From positions 1 through 31,500 of the forward strand of contig JBLMWU010000143.1 of assembly GCA_050257395.1 (NCBI GenBank): a stretch of DNA of 31,500 bases. The letters run 5' to 3'. Under the pieces are notes generated by a model. It was not told the DNA's origin, made no database searches, and saw nothing but the letters and a program-made list of their open reading frames with translations. This DNA comes from JAIRTY01 sp050257395. GTDB taxonomy: Bacteria > Actinomycetota > Actinomycetes > Streptosporangiales > Streptosporangiaceae. Of this stretch, positions 8,063-15,238 are shown piece by piece; positions within the stretch are counted from its first letter, which is position 1; every line of letters begins with the position of its first letter. The translations under genes were made by a program, and so were the position numbers.

Positions 8063-11013
8063 GCGGTTGCCTCCTCCCGGGCTGCCAGCGGCAGCTCCAC
8101 CACGAATACCGATCCCGGTCCCTCGTGCTCGGCCAGCCGGATGCTGCCGTGGTGCCCCTCGGCGATGGCCTGGCAGATCGCCAGGCCCAGGCCTGTCCCG
8201 CTGATGCCGCGCTCGGTGGCCGACGAGGCGCGGTAGAAGCGCTGGAAGAGATGCGGCCGGTCCTCCGGCGGAATGCCGATGCCGGTGTCGCTGACCGTGA
8301 CCCGGCACCAGCGGCCAGCGCTGGCCACGCTGAGGCAGACCTGCCCGCCGCGGGGCGTGAACTTGATGGCGTTGGTGAGCAGGTTGTCCGCCAGCTGCAG
8401 CAGCCGGGCCCGGTCGCCGTACAGCACCGCGGGCTGCGCGGCCTCCACGGTGAGTGCGACCCCGTGGGCGCCGGCCTGCGGGCCGGCCAGTTCCGCCGCC
8501 TCCCGGGCGATCCCGGCCATGTCCACCTCGGCGAATTCCAGGCTGAGCCGGCCGGACTCGATCTGCCCGGCCAGCAGCAGGTCGCCGACCTGGCGCATCA
8601 GCCGGTCGCTGTTGCGCTGGATGGTGGTCAGGAACTTGCGCTGCTCGGCGGTGAGCGGGCTTGGCTCCTCCCCGAGCAGAATGTGCAGCCACCCGGTCAT
8701 GGAGCTGAGCGGGGTGCGCAGCTCATGGGACACGGTGGACACGAACTCGTCCTTCATCCGCTGGGTCTCCGCCTCGGTCCGCATCCGCTCGATGTACTGG
8801 GCGATCTGGCCCGCCAGCGAGGTCAGGGTGCTGGTCAGCCCCGGCTCGGCGAGGTCCCGGTCGCCGAAGAACTCCGCGATCGCCAGCACCCGGCTGTTGC
8901 GGCCCACGGCCGGGATGGCGACCGCGCTCCGCAGCCGCGGGTCCGCGGGCAGCCCGGTCCGGGGCGGCTCGCGGGACAGGTCCCGCAGCAGCACCGGCTC
9001 GCGCCGCTGCAGCGCCAGCCCGGCGGGCCCCTCCCCGGCCGGCAGCCCGTCCGCCGCCAGCCGCCGGGCCAGTTCCGCGAAGCCGGGGGCCGCGTAGGTC
9101 ACCGTGCAGGTCAGGCGGGTGCCGTGCTGCCGTGCCAGCCAGCCGAGCCCGATCGGCAGGCCGAGCCCGTCGCAGGCGGCGGTCATCGCGCGGTGCCAGA
9201 TGTCCTCGTCGCCGGGACCGGCCTCGGCGATGACCCGGGTCACGGCGTGCTGGGTGTCCCGCTGCGCCTCGGTCCGCTTGCGGGGCGCGATATCCAGGAA
9301 GCTGACCACCACCCCGGTGATCCGGTCGCCTTCGTACAGGGGGTTGGCGGAGTACTCCACCGGGAACGGGGTCCCGTCCCGGTGCCACAGCACCTCGTCG
9401 GTGACCCGCGAGCCGTTGCCGGTCTGGAAGACCCGGGACACCGGGCACTCGGAGTAGGGGTAGGGCGTCCCGTCAGCCCGTGAGTGATGGATGATCTCGT
9501 GCAGCTCGCGGCCGACCAGGTCGTCGCGCGCATACCCGAGCTGGCGGACAGCGGCGTCGTTGACCAGGGTGGCCCTGGCGTCCGGGCCGATCACATAGAT
9601 GCCCTCGTCGGTCGAGGCCAGCAGGGTCTGCATCTCGTGCGCGGACCGCTCGACCTGCCGCCGCGACAGCGCCTCGGCGCAGGCGACCGCCGCCTGGTCG
9701 GCAAGCCCCGCCAGCACCGCCAGCTCCGCGTCGGCGAACCGCCCGCCGCTGGCCCGGCCCAGGCTGACCACGCCGACGATCCGGTCGCCGTGCCGCAGCG
9801 GCAGGTGCAGTTCGTGCCGTGCCCGGTAGCGGCCCGCGATCCCCGGGACGGACAGGGTGGCCTGCGCGGGAGCCGCCTGGACGGGGCGCTGCTCGGCGAC
9901 CGCCCGGCCCGCCAGCCCTTCCCCCGGCACCAGGCCCGGGAGGGGCTCGCGGCCGCCCAGGCCCCGCCACGCGGCGGGCAGCAACTCGCCCGTGCCGTCC
10001 GTGCGCAGATAGAGCGCTCCCATCTCGGCCGCGACCGCGTCGGCCATGCCCTGCAGCGCGACGGCGGTGACCGACGCGACGCCCGATGCTTCGGCCAGCT
10101 CGTCGCCGTAGGTGCGGAGCAGTTCGCTGTGGGCCTTCTCGCGCTCCGCCTCGGCGAGCGCCTCGGTGAGCCTGGCCTGCTGCTGCTCCAGCGCATCCCG
10201 TCCCCGCTCCAGGCTGGCGGCCATGGCGTTGAAGCTGCGGCTTGTCTCACCCAGCTCGGGCGCGCCGCGCTCGGGTACCCGGATCGACAGGTCGCCGCCT
10301 GCCACCCGGGAAGTGGCGGCGGCCAGCCGCCGCAGCGGCCGGACCACCGCGCGCTGGACGGTGGTGGACGCCGTCAGCACGGCCAGCCCGCCGACGGCCA
10401 TGCCGGCGATGCCCAGCGCGAACGCGACGTCGGCCAGCCGGCCGGCGTAGCCGGCCCGGGCCGCGCTGATGCGGGTTTCGGTGTCGGTGAAGACCGCGAA
10501 GCGGGACCTGATCGCGTCGACGCGCTTCTTCCCGCCGCCGGTGGCCGCGATGCCCCGGGCCCGGCCGAGCTGCCCGGCGGTCACCGTCCTGATCAGCGGC
10601 TGCGCCCAGGTCTGCACGTAGCCGCCGACCTGCGCGCTGATGAGGCTGAGCTGCTCCTGCTGCCGCCGGTCGCCGTCGACCAGCAGCCTGAGCCGGCGCA
10701 CCAGCGCGGGGTACTGGCGCAGCGCCCGGCCGTAGGGCTGCAGGAACCGGGGCTGGCCGGTGAGCAGATAGCCGCGCAGCCCGGTCTCCAGATCCAGCAC
10801 GCTGCGCTCCAGCCGGTTCGCGGTGCTCACGGTCTGGAGCGCGCGCACCTGCCGGCTGCTCGCGGCGCGCAGCTGCTGCACGGCGAACGTCATCAGCCCG
10901 AACCCCCCGACCACCAGTACCGCGAGCAGCACGCTGGCCAGCAGGGTCCGGAACGCCAGACCCCGCGTGACCCGGCGTTCCGCTGGCTGCCCGTCCCCTG
11001 GTGATCCGGCCAT
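8059..11013 (-). CDS. Multi-domain sensor histidine kinase (CHASE3-like, HAMP, GAF, PAS, GAF)
   Basis: 984 residues, inner membrane. Order: TM1 (about 20-42); extracytoplasmic CHASE3-like helical domain (about 45-190, with the typical ETGLRGYLLTG phrase); TM2 (about 197-220); HAMP; coiled coil; GAF (about 330-460); PAS (about 475-590, LLASTDEGIYVIG and VNDAAVRQLGY); second GAF (about 610-740); HisKA with phosphorylatable H763 (STVSHELRTPLS); HATPase with N-box around N877-N881, DTGIGI (G1) and GTGLGLAI (G2). It autophosphorylates and should pass phosphate to the receiver, with which it overlaps by 4 nt. The start is ATG at 11013 because TM1 follows at normal distance; no SD is seen and a TACGAT box at 11028-11023 places transcription start about 3 nt before the ATG, suggesting a leaderless mRNA. 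The signal sensed is unknown. Confidence 0.93.
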   Translation of the reverse strand: MAGSPGDGQPAERRVTRGLAFRTLLASVLLAVLVVGGFGLMTFAVQQLRAASSRQVRALQTVSTANRLERSVLDLETGLRGYLLTGQPRFLQPYGRALRQYPALVRRLRLLVDGDRRQQEQLSLISAQVGGYVQTWAQPLIRTVTAGQLGRARGIAATGGGKKRVDAIRSRFAVFTDTETRISAARAGYAGRLADVAFALGIAGMAVGGLAVLTASTTVQRAVVRPLRRLAAATSRVAGGDLSIRVPERGAPELGETSRSFNAMAASLERGRDALEQQQARLTEALAEAEREKAHSELLRTYGDELAEASGVASVTAVALQGMADAVAAEMGALYLRTDGTGELLPAAWRGLGGREPLPGLVPGEGLAGRAVAEQRPVQAAPAQATLSVPGIAGRYRARHELHLPLRHGDRIVGVVSLGRASGGRFADAELAVLAGLADQAAVACAEALSRRQVERSAHEMQTLLASTDEGIYVIGPDARATLVNDAAVRQLGYARDDLVGRELHEIIHHSRADGTPYPYSECPVSRVFQTGNGSRVTDEVLWHRDGTPFPVEYSANPLYEGDRITGVVVSFLDIAPRKRTEAQRDTQHAVTRVIAEAGPGDEDIWHRAMTAACDGLGLPIGLGWLARQHGTRLTCTVTYAAPGFAELARRLAADGLPAGEGPAGLALQRREPVLLRDLSREPPRTGLPADPRLRSAVAIPAVGRNSRVLAIAEFFGDRDLAEPGLTSTLTSLAGQIAQYIERMRTEAETQRMKDEFVSTVSHELRTPLSSMTGWLHILLGEEPSPLTAEQRKFLTTIQRNSDRLMRQVGDLLLAGQIESGRLSLEFAEVDMAGIAREAAELAGPQAGAHGVALTVEAAQPAVLYGDRARLLQLADNLLTNAIKFTPRGGQVCLSVASAGRWCRVTVSDTGIGIPPEDRPHLFQRFYRASSATERGISGTGLGLAICQAIAEGHHGSIRLAEHEGPGSVFVVELPLAAREEATA

Positions 11014-11022
11014 ATCACATCG

Positions 11023-11028
11023 ATCGTA
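11023..11028 (-). promoter_or_regulatory. Candidate -10 box of the kinase operon
   Basis: Reads TACGAT on the minus strand (TANNNT type), ending 9 bp before the ATG at 11013. No -35 match is obvious. Together with the missing SD it supports a leaderless transcript for the four-gene operon. Confidence 0.35.
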
Positions 11029-11098
11029 ACTCAGCGTGTTGATATGACTTCGATCCGCAGCCGGGAGGCCGGCAGGTCCGGCCGGGAGCGCGGCTGGG

Positions 11099-11968
11099 TC
11101 AGCGGTGCCGGCGGTGCCGCCCGGCCTCCGGCCGGCTCTGCCCGTGCGCACCGGCTGCCGCGCGCGGCGGTGGCACCGGGAGCGCGGCCGGGAGCACGCC
11201 CGTCTCGGCCCCGGCCGCGCCCACGGCGTCCTCCGGGACGGCCGCCGCCAGCAGCGACGTCATGGCGAATGCCATCCCGCGATCCCACCGGATCACCGGC
11301 TGGGCGATCCAGAAGTAGTAGTCGCCGCCCTGCTGGCAGGCCGGGCAGATCAGCCGGCCGAACGCGTCCTCCCGCCAGCCGGCGGCTATCGCGCGGGCCC
11401 GGGCGTCGGCCTCGCCGAGCGCCTCCGGGTCGGCGTGCCGGGCGATGCACCGGCCCGCCTGGCACCACACCCGGGGCAGCCGGAGTTCGTCCCCGATGAC
11501 CGGCCGCTCGGTGAGCGGGACCGGATGCAGCAGCGGATCGCCCGCCGGCCCGGCGGCACCGGCCGGCCGCCAGGCGGCCGGGTCGCCGCCGGGCGCGGGC
11601 CGCTGTGCCTGCGGGCCTGGCTGCTGCCAGGGGACGGGGACGGGGGCCAGCGCCCGCCGCCACTCAGGCTCCGGCTCTTCCCTCTCCTGTCCCGCTGATT
11701 CTTGTCCCGCTGGGCCCTGTCCTCCCGGGGCCTGCCTGGCTGGCCACTCCGGATCGCCTGCTGGCAGCCGGGGCTGCGGCACGCGTGCCAGGCCGCCGCC
11801 CGCGCCGGGATCCCACTCCGGCGCGGCCAGCCGGTCCGCGTCGTCGCGCAGCCGGCCAGGCCAGCCCGCGTCATCGCGCAGCCTGCCGGGCCAGCCCGCG
11901 TCATCGCCCGGCTGATCAGGCCAGCGCGGCGTATCCCGCTGACCGGGACGCCCGGGCATCCTGATCAT
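11099..11968 (-). CDS. Hypothetical zinc-ribbon-like protein with proline-rich N-terminus and decapeptide repeats
   Basis: 289 residues. The first 145 are low-complexity, rich in Pro, Gly, Ala and Arg, and hold a tandem decapeptide (DDAGWPGRLR, at least twice). The folded part (about 155-235) has C169-x4-C174, then C208-P-A-C211, with a conserved-looking EADARARAIAAGW helix between; these four Cys (and H178) would bind one zinc. I recall similar short CPxCQ proteins in actinobacteria but know no function. Start: AGGAGG (11984-11979) is 10 nt from the ATG at 11968, whereas a GTG at 11977 is only 1 nt away; ATG 11968 is preferred. It is 85 bp upstream of the kinase, same strand, and might be a separate unit. 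Confidence 0.6.
   Translation of the reverse strand: MIRMPGRPGQRDTPRWPDQPGDDAGWPGRLRDDAGWPGRLRDDADRLAAPEWDPGAGGGLARVPQPRLPAGDPEWPARQAPGGQGPAGQESAGQEREEPEPEWRRALAPVPVPWQQPGPQAQRPAPGGDPAAWRPAGAAGPAGDPLLHPVPLTERPVIGDELRLPRVWCQAGRCIARHADPEALGEADARARAIAAGWREDAFGRLICPACQQGGDYYFWIAQPVIRWDRGMAFAMTSLLAAAVPEDAVGAAGAETGVLPAALPVPPPRAAAGAHGQSRPEAGRHRRHR
11837..11910 (-). repeat. 30-bp tandem repeat inside the zinc-ribbon gene
   Basis: About 2.4 copies of a 30-bp unit, encoding the decapeptide DDAGWPGRLR on the minus strand. Copies differ at a few positions. The unit is a multiple of 3, so copy-number change would alter linker length without a frameshift. Confidence 0.7.
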
Positions 11969-12063
11969 GAGGGGCACACCTCCTCCGCGGCTGACGGTGA
12001 CCGCCGCGATCCGGGCAGGGACTGGGGTGCACCCGGATTACCCGGCTCCGCTGTTCGCCCGGA

Positions 12064-12855
12064 TTACCCGGCTTTTTCCCTTTGAAACATTTGCCCCGGG
12101 TGGTGACTGTCCGTGCCCAGGGGCGGACGGGCCCGCCGGCCCGCTGCCAGCGGCGCCGCAGCAGCATGCAGGACGCCGCGGACCGTGGCGCCGCGCCACA
12201 GGTTGCGGGCGCGGTGCCACTGACGGCGGGAGTCGAGGCAGATGCCGTGGACCTCGACCGCCGCCCCGGCGGCCCCGAGACGGCTGGCGAGCGCCGTCAG
12301 CGCCGCCGTCCAGCAGCGGTCCTCGCGGGCGTGGCCGCCGCAGGCGAGGTACAGCTCGCCGAGCGGATCACCGGCCCGCATGAGCAGCTGGGCGCGCAGG
12401 ATGGTCCGCTCCGCGGGCCGTTCCGCGGACACGGTCAGCCAGGCGGCCTGCAGGTGCCCGGGCGGGCTGGCCAGCGTGCACGATTCGTCGTCCGCGTAGA
12501 GCACCGGCACCCCGGTGGACAGGGTGACCCCGCCGGTGGTCACGGCGAGCAGGGCGGCGTCCGCGGGTGTGAGGCCGCCGAGGGGGACGGCGAGCCGGTC
12601 GCCGGCCGGGTACAGCCCGGGCACCTCCGCCTTCCAGGCGGCGATCGCTGCCCGCGGGGAGACCTGGCCGCCCAGGTTCACCCGGTAGGCCTTGTGCCAC
12701 ATCTTGCCGAAGCCGCCCGCGGGCCCGGGCAGGCTGCGGCGGGCCGGCCTGCACGCCCGCCCGGCAGTGCTGGCGCGCCCGGCGATGCGGGTGCGCCCGG
12801 CCCACCCGGGACTGCCGGCCCGCCCCCGCTCGCCGGCCCCGGTCGTTTCCCCCAT
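12064..12855 (-). CDS. Conserved actinobacterial protein of unknown function
   Basis: 263 residues. After a basic, low-complexity N-terminus (about 45 residues), residues 50-200 form a compact region with phrases such as KMWHKAYRVNLGG, WKAEVPGLYPAGDRL, GVPVLYADDESCTL, QLLMRAGDPLGEL and GGHAREDRCW. I recognise this pattern as a conserved actinobacterial family but cannot name a function or a Pfam entry with certainty. No signal peptide or TM segment. The start ATG at 12855 is preferred over ATG 12870 and GTG 12876 because a GGGGGA stretch lies about 5 nt upstream and the others have no SD. It is divergent from the first phosphatase, and the intergenic region contains AT-rich inverted repeats. 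The C-terminal 45 residues are low-complexity. Confidence 0.6.
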   Translation of the reverse strand: MGETTGAGERGRAGSPGWAGRTRIAGRASTAGRACRPARRSLPGPAGGFGKMWHKAYRVNLGGQVSPRAAIAAWKAEVPGLYPAGDRLAVPLGGLTPADAALLAVTTGGVTLSTGVPVLYADDESCTLASPPGHLQAAWLTVSAERPAERTILRAQLLMRAGDPLGELYLACGGHAREDRCWTAALTALASRLGAAGAAVEVHGICLDSRRQWHRARNLWRGATVRGVLHAAAAPLAAGRRARPPLGTDSHHPGQMFQREKAG

Positions 12856-12866
12856 GACTTCCCCCC

Positions 12867-12921
12867 ACATAGTCACTATCTGAAATCAGGCAACTCCGAA
12901 GAGTGCATAGTGATCTTATGT
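12867..12921. promoter_or_regulatory. AT-rich inverted repeats, candidate operator in divergent promoter region
   Basis: Contains a perfect 11-bp palindrome ATAGTCACTAT (12869-12879) and, 27 bp on, ATAGTGATCTTATGT (12907-12921), which is an imperfect inverted copy of ACATAGTCACTAT (12867-12879). The stretch stands out as AT-rich between two divergent genes and overlaps the start region of the minus-strand gene. TCACTATCT (12873-12881) recurs exactly in the MerR operator region at 23273-23281. The binding protein is unknown. Confidence 0.4.
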
Positions 12922-13024
12922 AGGTCCCTCCCGCCCGCCGATGGCCGGATGGGGTGGTCCGGAATGCCACTAGACTCCGGCACCAGAGCAGCCATTGCCG
13001 GCCAGGGCCGGCGCCGGTGCGGAG

Positions 13025-14092
13025 GTGGGGGCGGTTTACCGGTCCGGCACACGCTTGTCCGTGACAGCGCTGCCCTTTCTCATCATGGGGGCAGTGACAC
13101 TCGCTGATGCCCTGACCGGTCCCACGACAGGCCTGATACCGCTGCTCTCGCTCGGGCCGGCGTTCGCCGCGGTCTTCCAGGGGCTGCGCAACACCGTGCT
13201 CATCGGCGCGGTCGCGCTGGTGCTGTGTGTCGTGGATGCCTCCGCCGAAGGCGGCATCAGCCTCCGGGAGGAAGTGTTCGCGATCGTCACGGTCGCCGGG
13301 GTGACGGTGGCCGCGGTGATCGCCGGGATTGCCCGCGAGCGCCGCGAGCGGGAACTCGCGGACGTGCGCACGATCGCTGAGATCGCCCAGCGGGTGGTGC
13401 TGCGGCCGGTGCCTGCCAGCGCGGGCCCGGTCCGGTTCGCGGTGCGTTACCTGTCGGCCGCGGCCCGCGCCCAGATCGGCGGGGACCTGTACGACGTGAT
13501 GCCAGGATCGGACGGCACCCGGCTCATCCTGGGCGACGTGCAGGGCAAAGGGCTGGCCGCCGTGCAGACGGCCGCCGCCGTGCTGGGTGCCTTCCGGGCC
13601 GCCGCGGAGGAGGATTCCGCCGGGCTGGAGGCGATCGCCTGCCGGATCGAGACCAGCTTGCGCCGCCAGCTGCCGGGGGAGGAGTTCGCCACCGCGGTGC
13701 TGGGTCACGTCAGCCCGGACGGGACCAAGGTCTCCCTCCTGGCCTGCGGGCATCCGGCACCGCTGCTGATGCCGGCGGGCGGGCCGCCCCGGCCCGCCGA
13801 CCCGCTCAGCCCGGGCCTGCCGCTGGGCCTGGCGGACCTGGCGGACGTGCCCCGCGACGTCACCACGATCGGCCTGGGCCCGGGTGACGCCCTGCTGTTC
13901 TACACCGACGGGGTGAGCGAGGCCCGGGCCAAGAGCGGCGCCTACTACCCGCTGCTGGAGTCCTGCGCCGCGCTGGACTGCCGGGATCCCGAGGCCGCGC
14001 TGGAGTGGCTGCAGCGGGACGTGCTGCGGCACGTGGGCCATCCGCTCGCCGACGACGCGGCCCTGCTCCTGGTCACCCGCCCGGCCGGGTAG
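13025..14092 (+). CDS. Membrane-tethered SpoIIE/PP2C-type serine phosphatase (paralogue 1)
   Basis: 355 residues. Three or four TM helices at about 10-110 (LPFLIMGAV, LIPLLSLGPAFAAVF, VLIGAVALVLCVV, VTVAGVTVAAVIAGIA) precede a PP2C-like SpoIIE domain with the metal-binding motifs IGGDLYDV, LGDVQGKG, LLFYTDGVSEAR and DDAALLLV. It should dephosphorylate a phosphoserine protein, in actinobacteria usually an anti-anti-sigma (STAS) factor. No sensory PAS/GAF domain, so signals would come through the membrane part. The start is uncertain: GTG at 13025 is chosen because the N-terminus then matches the length of the paralogue starting at 15239; a TTG at 12995 is also in frame. The two paralogues are alignable over the whole length, implying local duplication. 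Confidence 0.85.
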   Translation: MGAVYRSGTRLSVTALPFLIMGAVTLADALTGPTTGLIPLLSLGPAFAAVFQGLRNTVLIGAVALVLCVVDASAEGGISLREEVFAIVTVAGVTVAAVIAGIARERRERELADVRTIAEIAQRVVLRPVPASAGPVRFAVRYLSAAARAQIGGDLYDVMPGSDGTRLILGDVQGKGLAAVQTAAAVLGAFRAAAEEDSAGLEAIACRIETSLRRQLPGEEFATAVLGHVSPDGTKVSLLACGHPAPLLMPAGGPPRPADPLSPGLPLGLADLADVPRDVTTIGLGPGDALLFYTDGVSEARAKSGAYYPLLESCAALDCRDPEAALEWLQRDVLRHVGHPLADDAALLLVTRPAG

Positions 14093-14223
14093 CGAGGCAC
14101 CAGCCGCCGGCGGGCTGTATCGCCGGGTTTGCCCTATGCTCGGTCCGGGTGGGCAGCGGGAACACCGGCAGCCCGCCAGGGAAGGGCACCTCGTGGTGCC
14201 AGGCCGCCGCAAAGGAAACCGCC

Positions 14224-15126
14224 GTGCCGGACAACGAAGGCAACCCGGGCACCGCGCAGCCGAGCCAGTCCGCGAACGGCAGCGCCGCGAACGGCAGCGC
14301 CGCGAACGGCAGCGCCGTGAATGGCAGCGCCGCGAACGCCAGCGCAGCGGACCGCGGGAAACCGGGCTGGGCCGCCCGCGGCACGCCCACCCAGGCTCGC
14401 CCGCGGGCCGGCCGGACGATGCGCCTGCTCACCGCGGGCCTGCTGATGGCCGTCGCCGCAGCCGGGGCCGGCCTGGTGACCTACCTGCTGGCCCGGCCGC
14501 CAGGCCCGGCCGCGCAGCAGCCGCGCCCCTCGGGCATCCCGGCCGCCATCTCCACCCAGCTCGCCAACCTGATGGAGCTCAGCCCGCTGCCCGGCATCCC
14601 GGCACCCGGGTTCACCCTCACCGACCAGGCCGGGCACACGATGCCGCTGTCGGCCTTCCGGGGCAAGGCCGTGGTGCTCGAGTTCATGGACCCGCACTGC
14701 ACCGACATCTGCCCGATCGTGTCGCAGGAGTTCATCGACGCCTACCGCGAGCTGGGCCCGGCAGCGGGCAAGGTCGTCTTCGTGGCGGTCAACGTCAACC
14801 AGTACCACGCGGCCGTGGCGGACATGGCCTCGTTCTCCCGCGCGCACCAGCTCACCACGATCCCGGACTGGCATTTCTTCACCGGCCCGCTCCCCCAGCT
14901 GGCGGCGGTCTGGCGCGGCTACCACATCGACGTGCAGGCCCCGAACCCGAACGCCGACATCGTCCACACCTCGGCGGTGTACTTCATCGACCCCCAGGGC
15001 CGCGAGCGCTTCCTGGCCTCGCCAATGGTCGACCACACCAAGTCGGGGACCGCGTTCCTGCCCGTGCGGCAGATCGCCGCCTGGGGCCACGGCATCGCCG
15101 TGCTCGCCCGCGGCCTGGCCCGCTGA
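14224..15126 (+). CDS. SCO1/SenC family copper chaperone
   Basis: 300 residues. It should deliver copper to, or reduce, the CuA centre of cytochrome c oxidase on the outer membrane face. A hydrophilic N-terminal tail with the ANGSA repeat is followed by one TM helix (about 65-87) and a thioredoxin-like domain holding the SCO motif C159-TDI-C163-P and the downstream histidine in MVDHT. The start GTG at 14224 is supported by AAGGA (14212-14216) 7 nt upstream; the frame stays open further upstream but only through the preceding phosphatase gene. The cytoplasmic tail of about 60 residues is longer than usual for the family. No cytochrome oxidase genes are near; the neighbours are two phosphatases. 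Confidence 0.88.
   Translation: MPDNEGNPGTAQPSQSANGSAANGSAANGSAVNGSAANASAADRGKPGWAARGTPTQARPRAGRTMRLLTAGLLMAVAAAGAGLVTYLLARPPGPAAQQPRPSGIPAAISTQLANLMELSPLPGIPAPGFTLTDQAGHTMPLSAFRGKAVVLEFMDPHCTDICPIVSQEFIDAYRELGPAAGKVVFVAVNVNQYHAAVADMASFSRAHQLTTIPDWHFFTGPLPQLAAVWRGYHIDVQAPNPNADIVHTSAVYFIDPQGRERFLASPMVDHTKSGTAFLPVRQIAAWGHGIAVLARGLAR
14272..14346 (+). repeat. 15-bp tandem repeat in the SCO gene
   Basis: Five head-to-tail copies of a 15-bp unit GCGAACGGCAGCGCC (units 1-3 identical, units 4 and 5 with two changes each). It encodes (ANGSA)n in the cytoplasmic tail ahead of the TM helix. It is slippage-prone but always in frame. Confidence 0.9.
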
Positions 15127-15238
15127 CCCGCCCCGCCCGGCTGTCAGCCTGCTCCCCGAGCCCCCGGCCGGCTCCGCGGCTGGTCAATGTGCTGCCCCGC
15201 GCTAGGGTGGCCGGGAGCGGGGGGAGGACAGCCGGGGG

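Noticed and set aside
8125..11004. Long plus-strand frames opposite the histidine kinase
   Set aside because: The minus-strand kinase has every expected motif in order; the plus frames show none.
12368..14212. 614-codon minus-strand frame across the unknown gene and phosphatase 1
   Set aside because: Runs through the divergent promoter region and two real genes in other frames.
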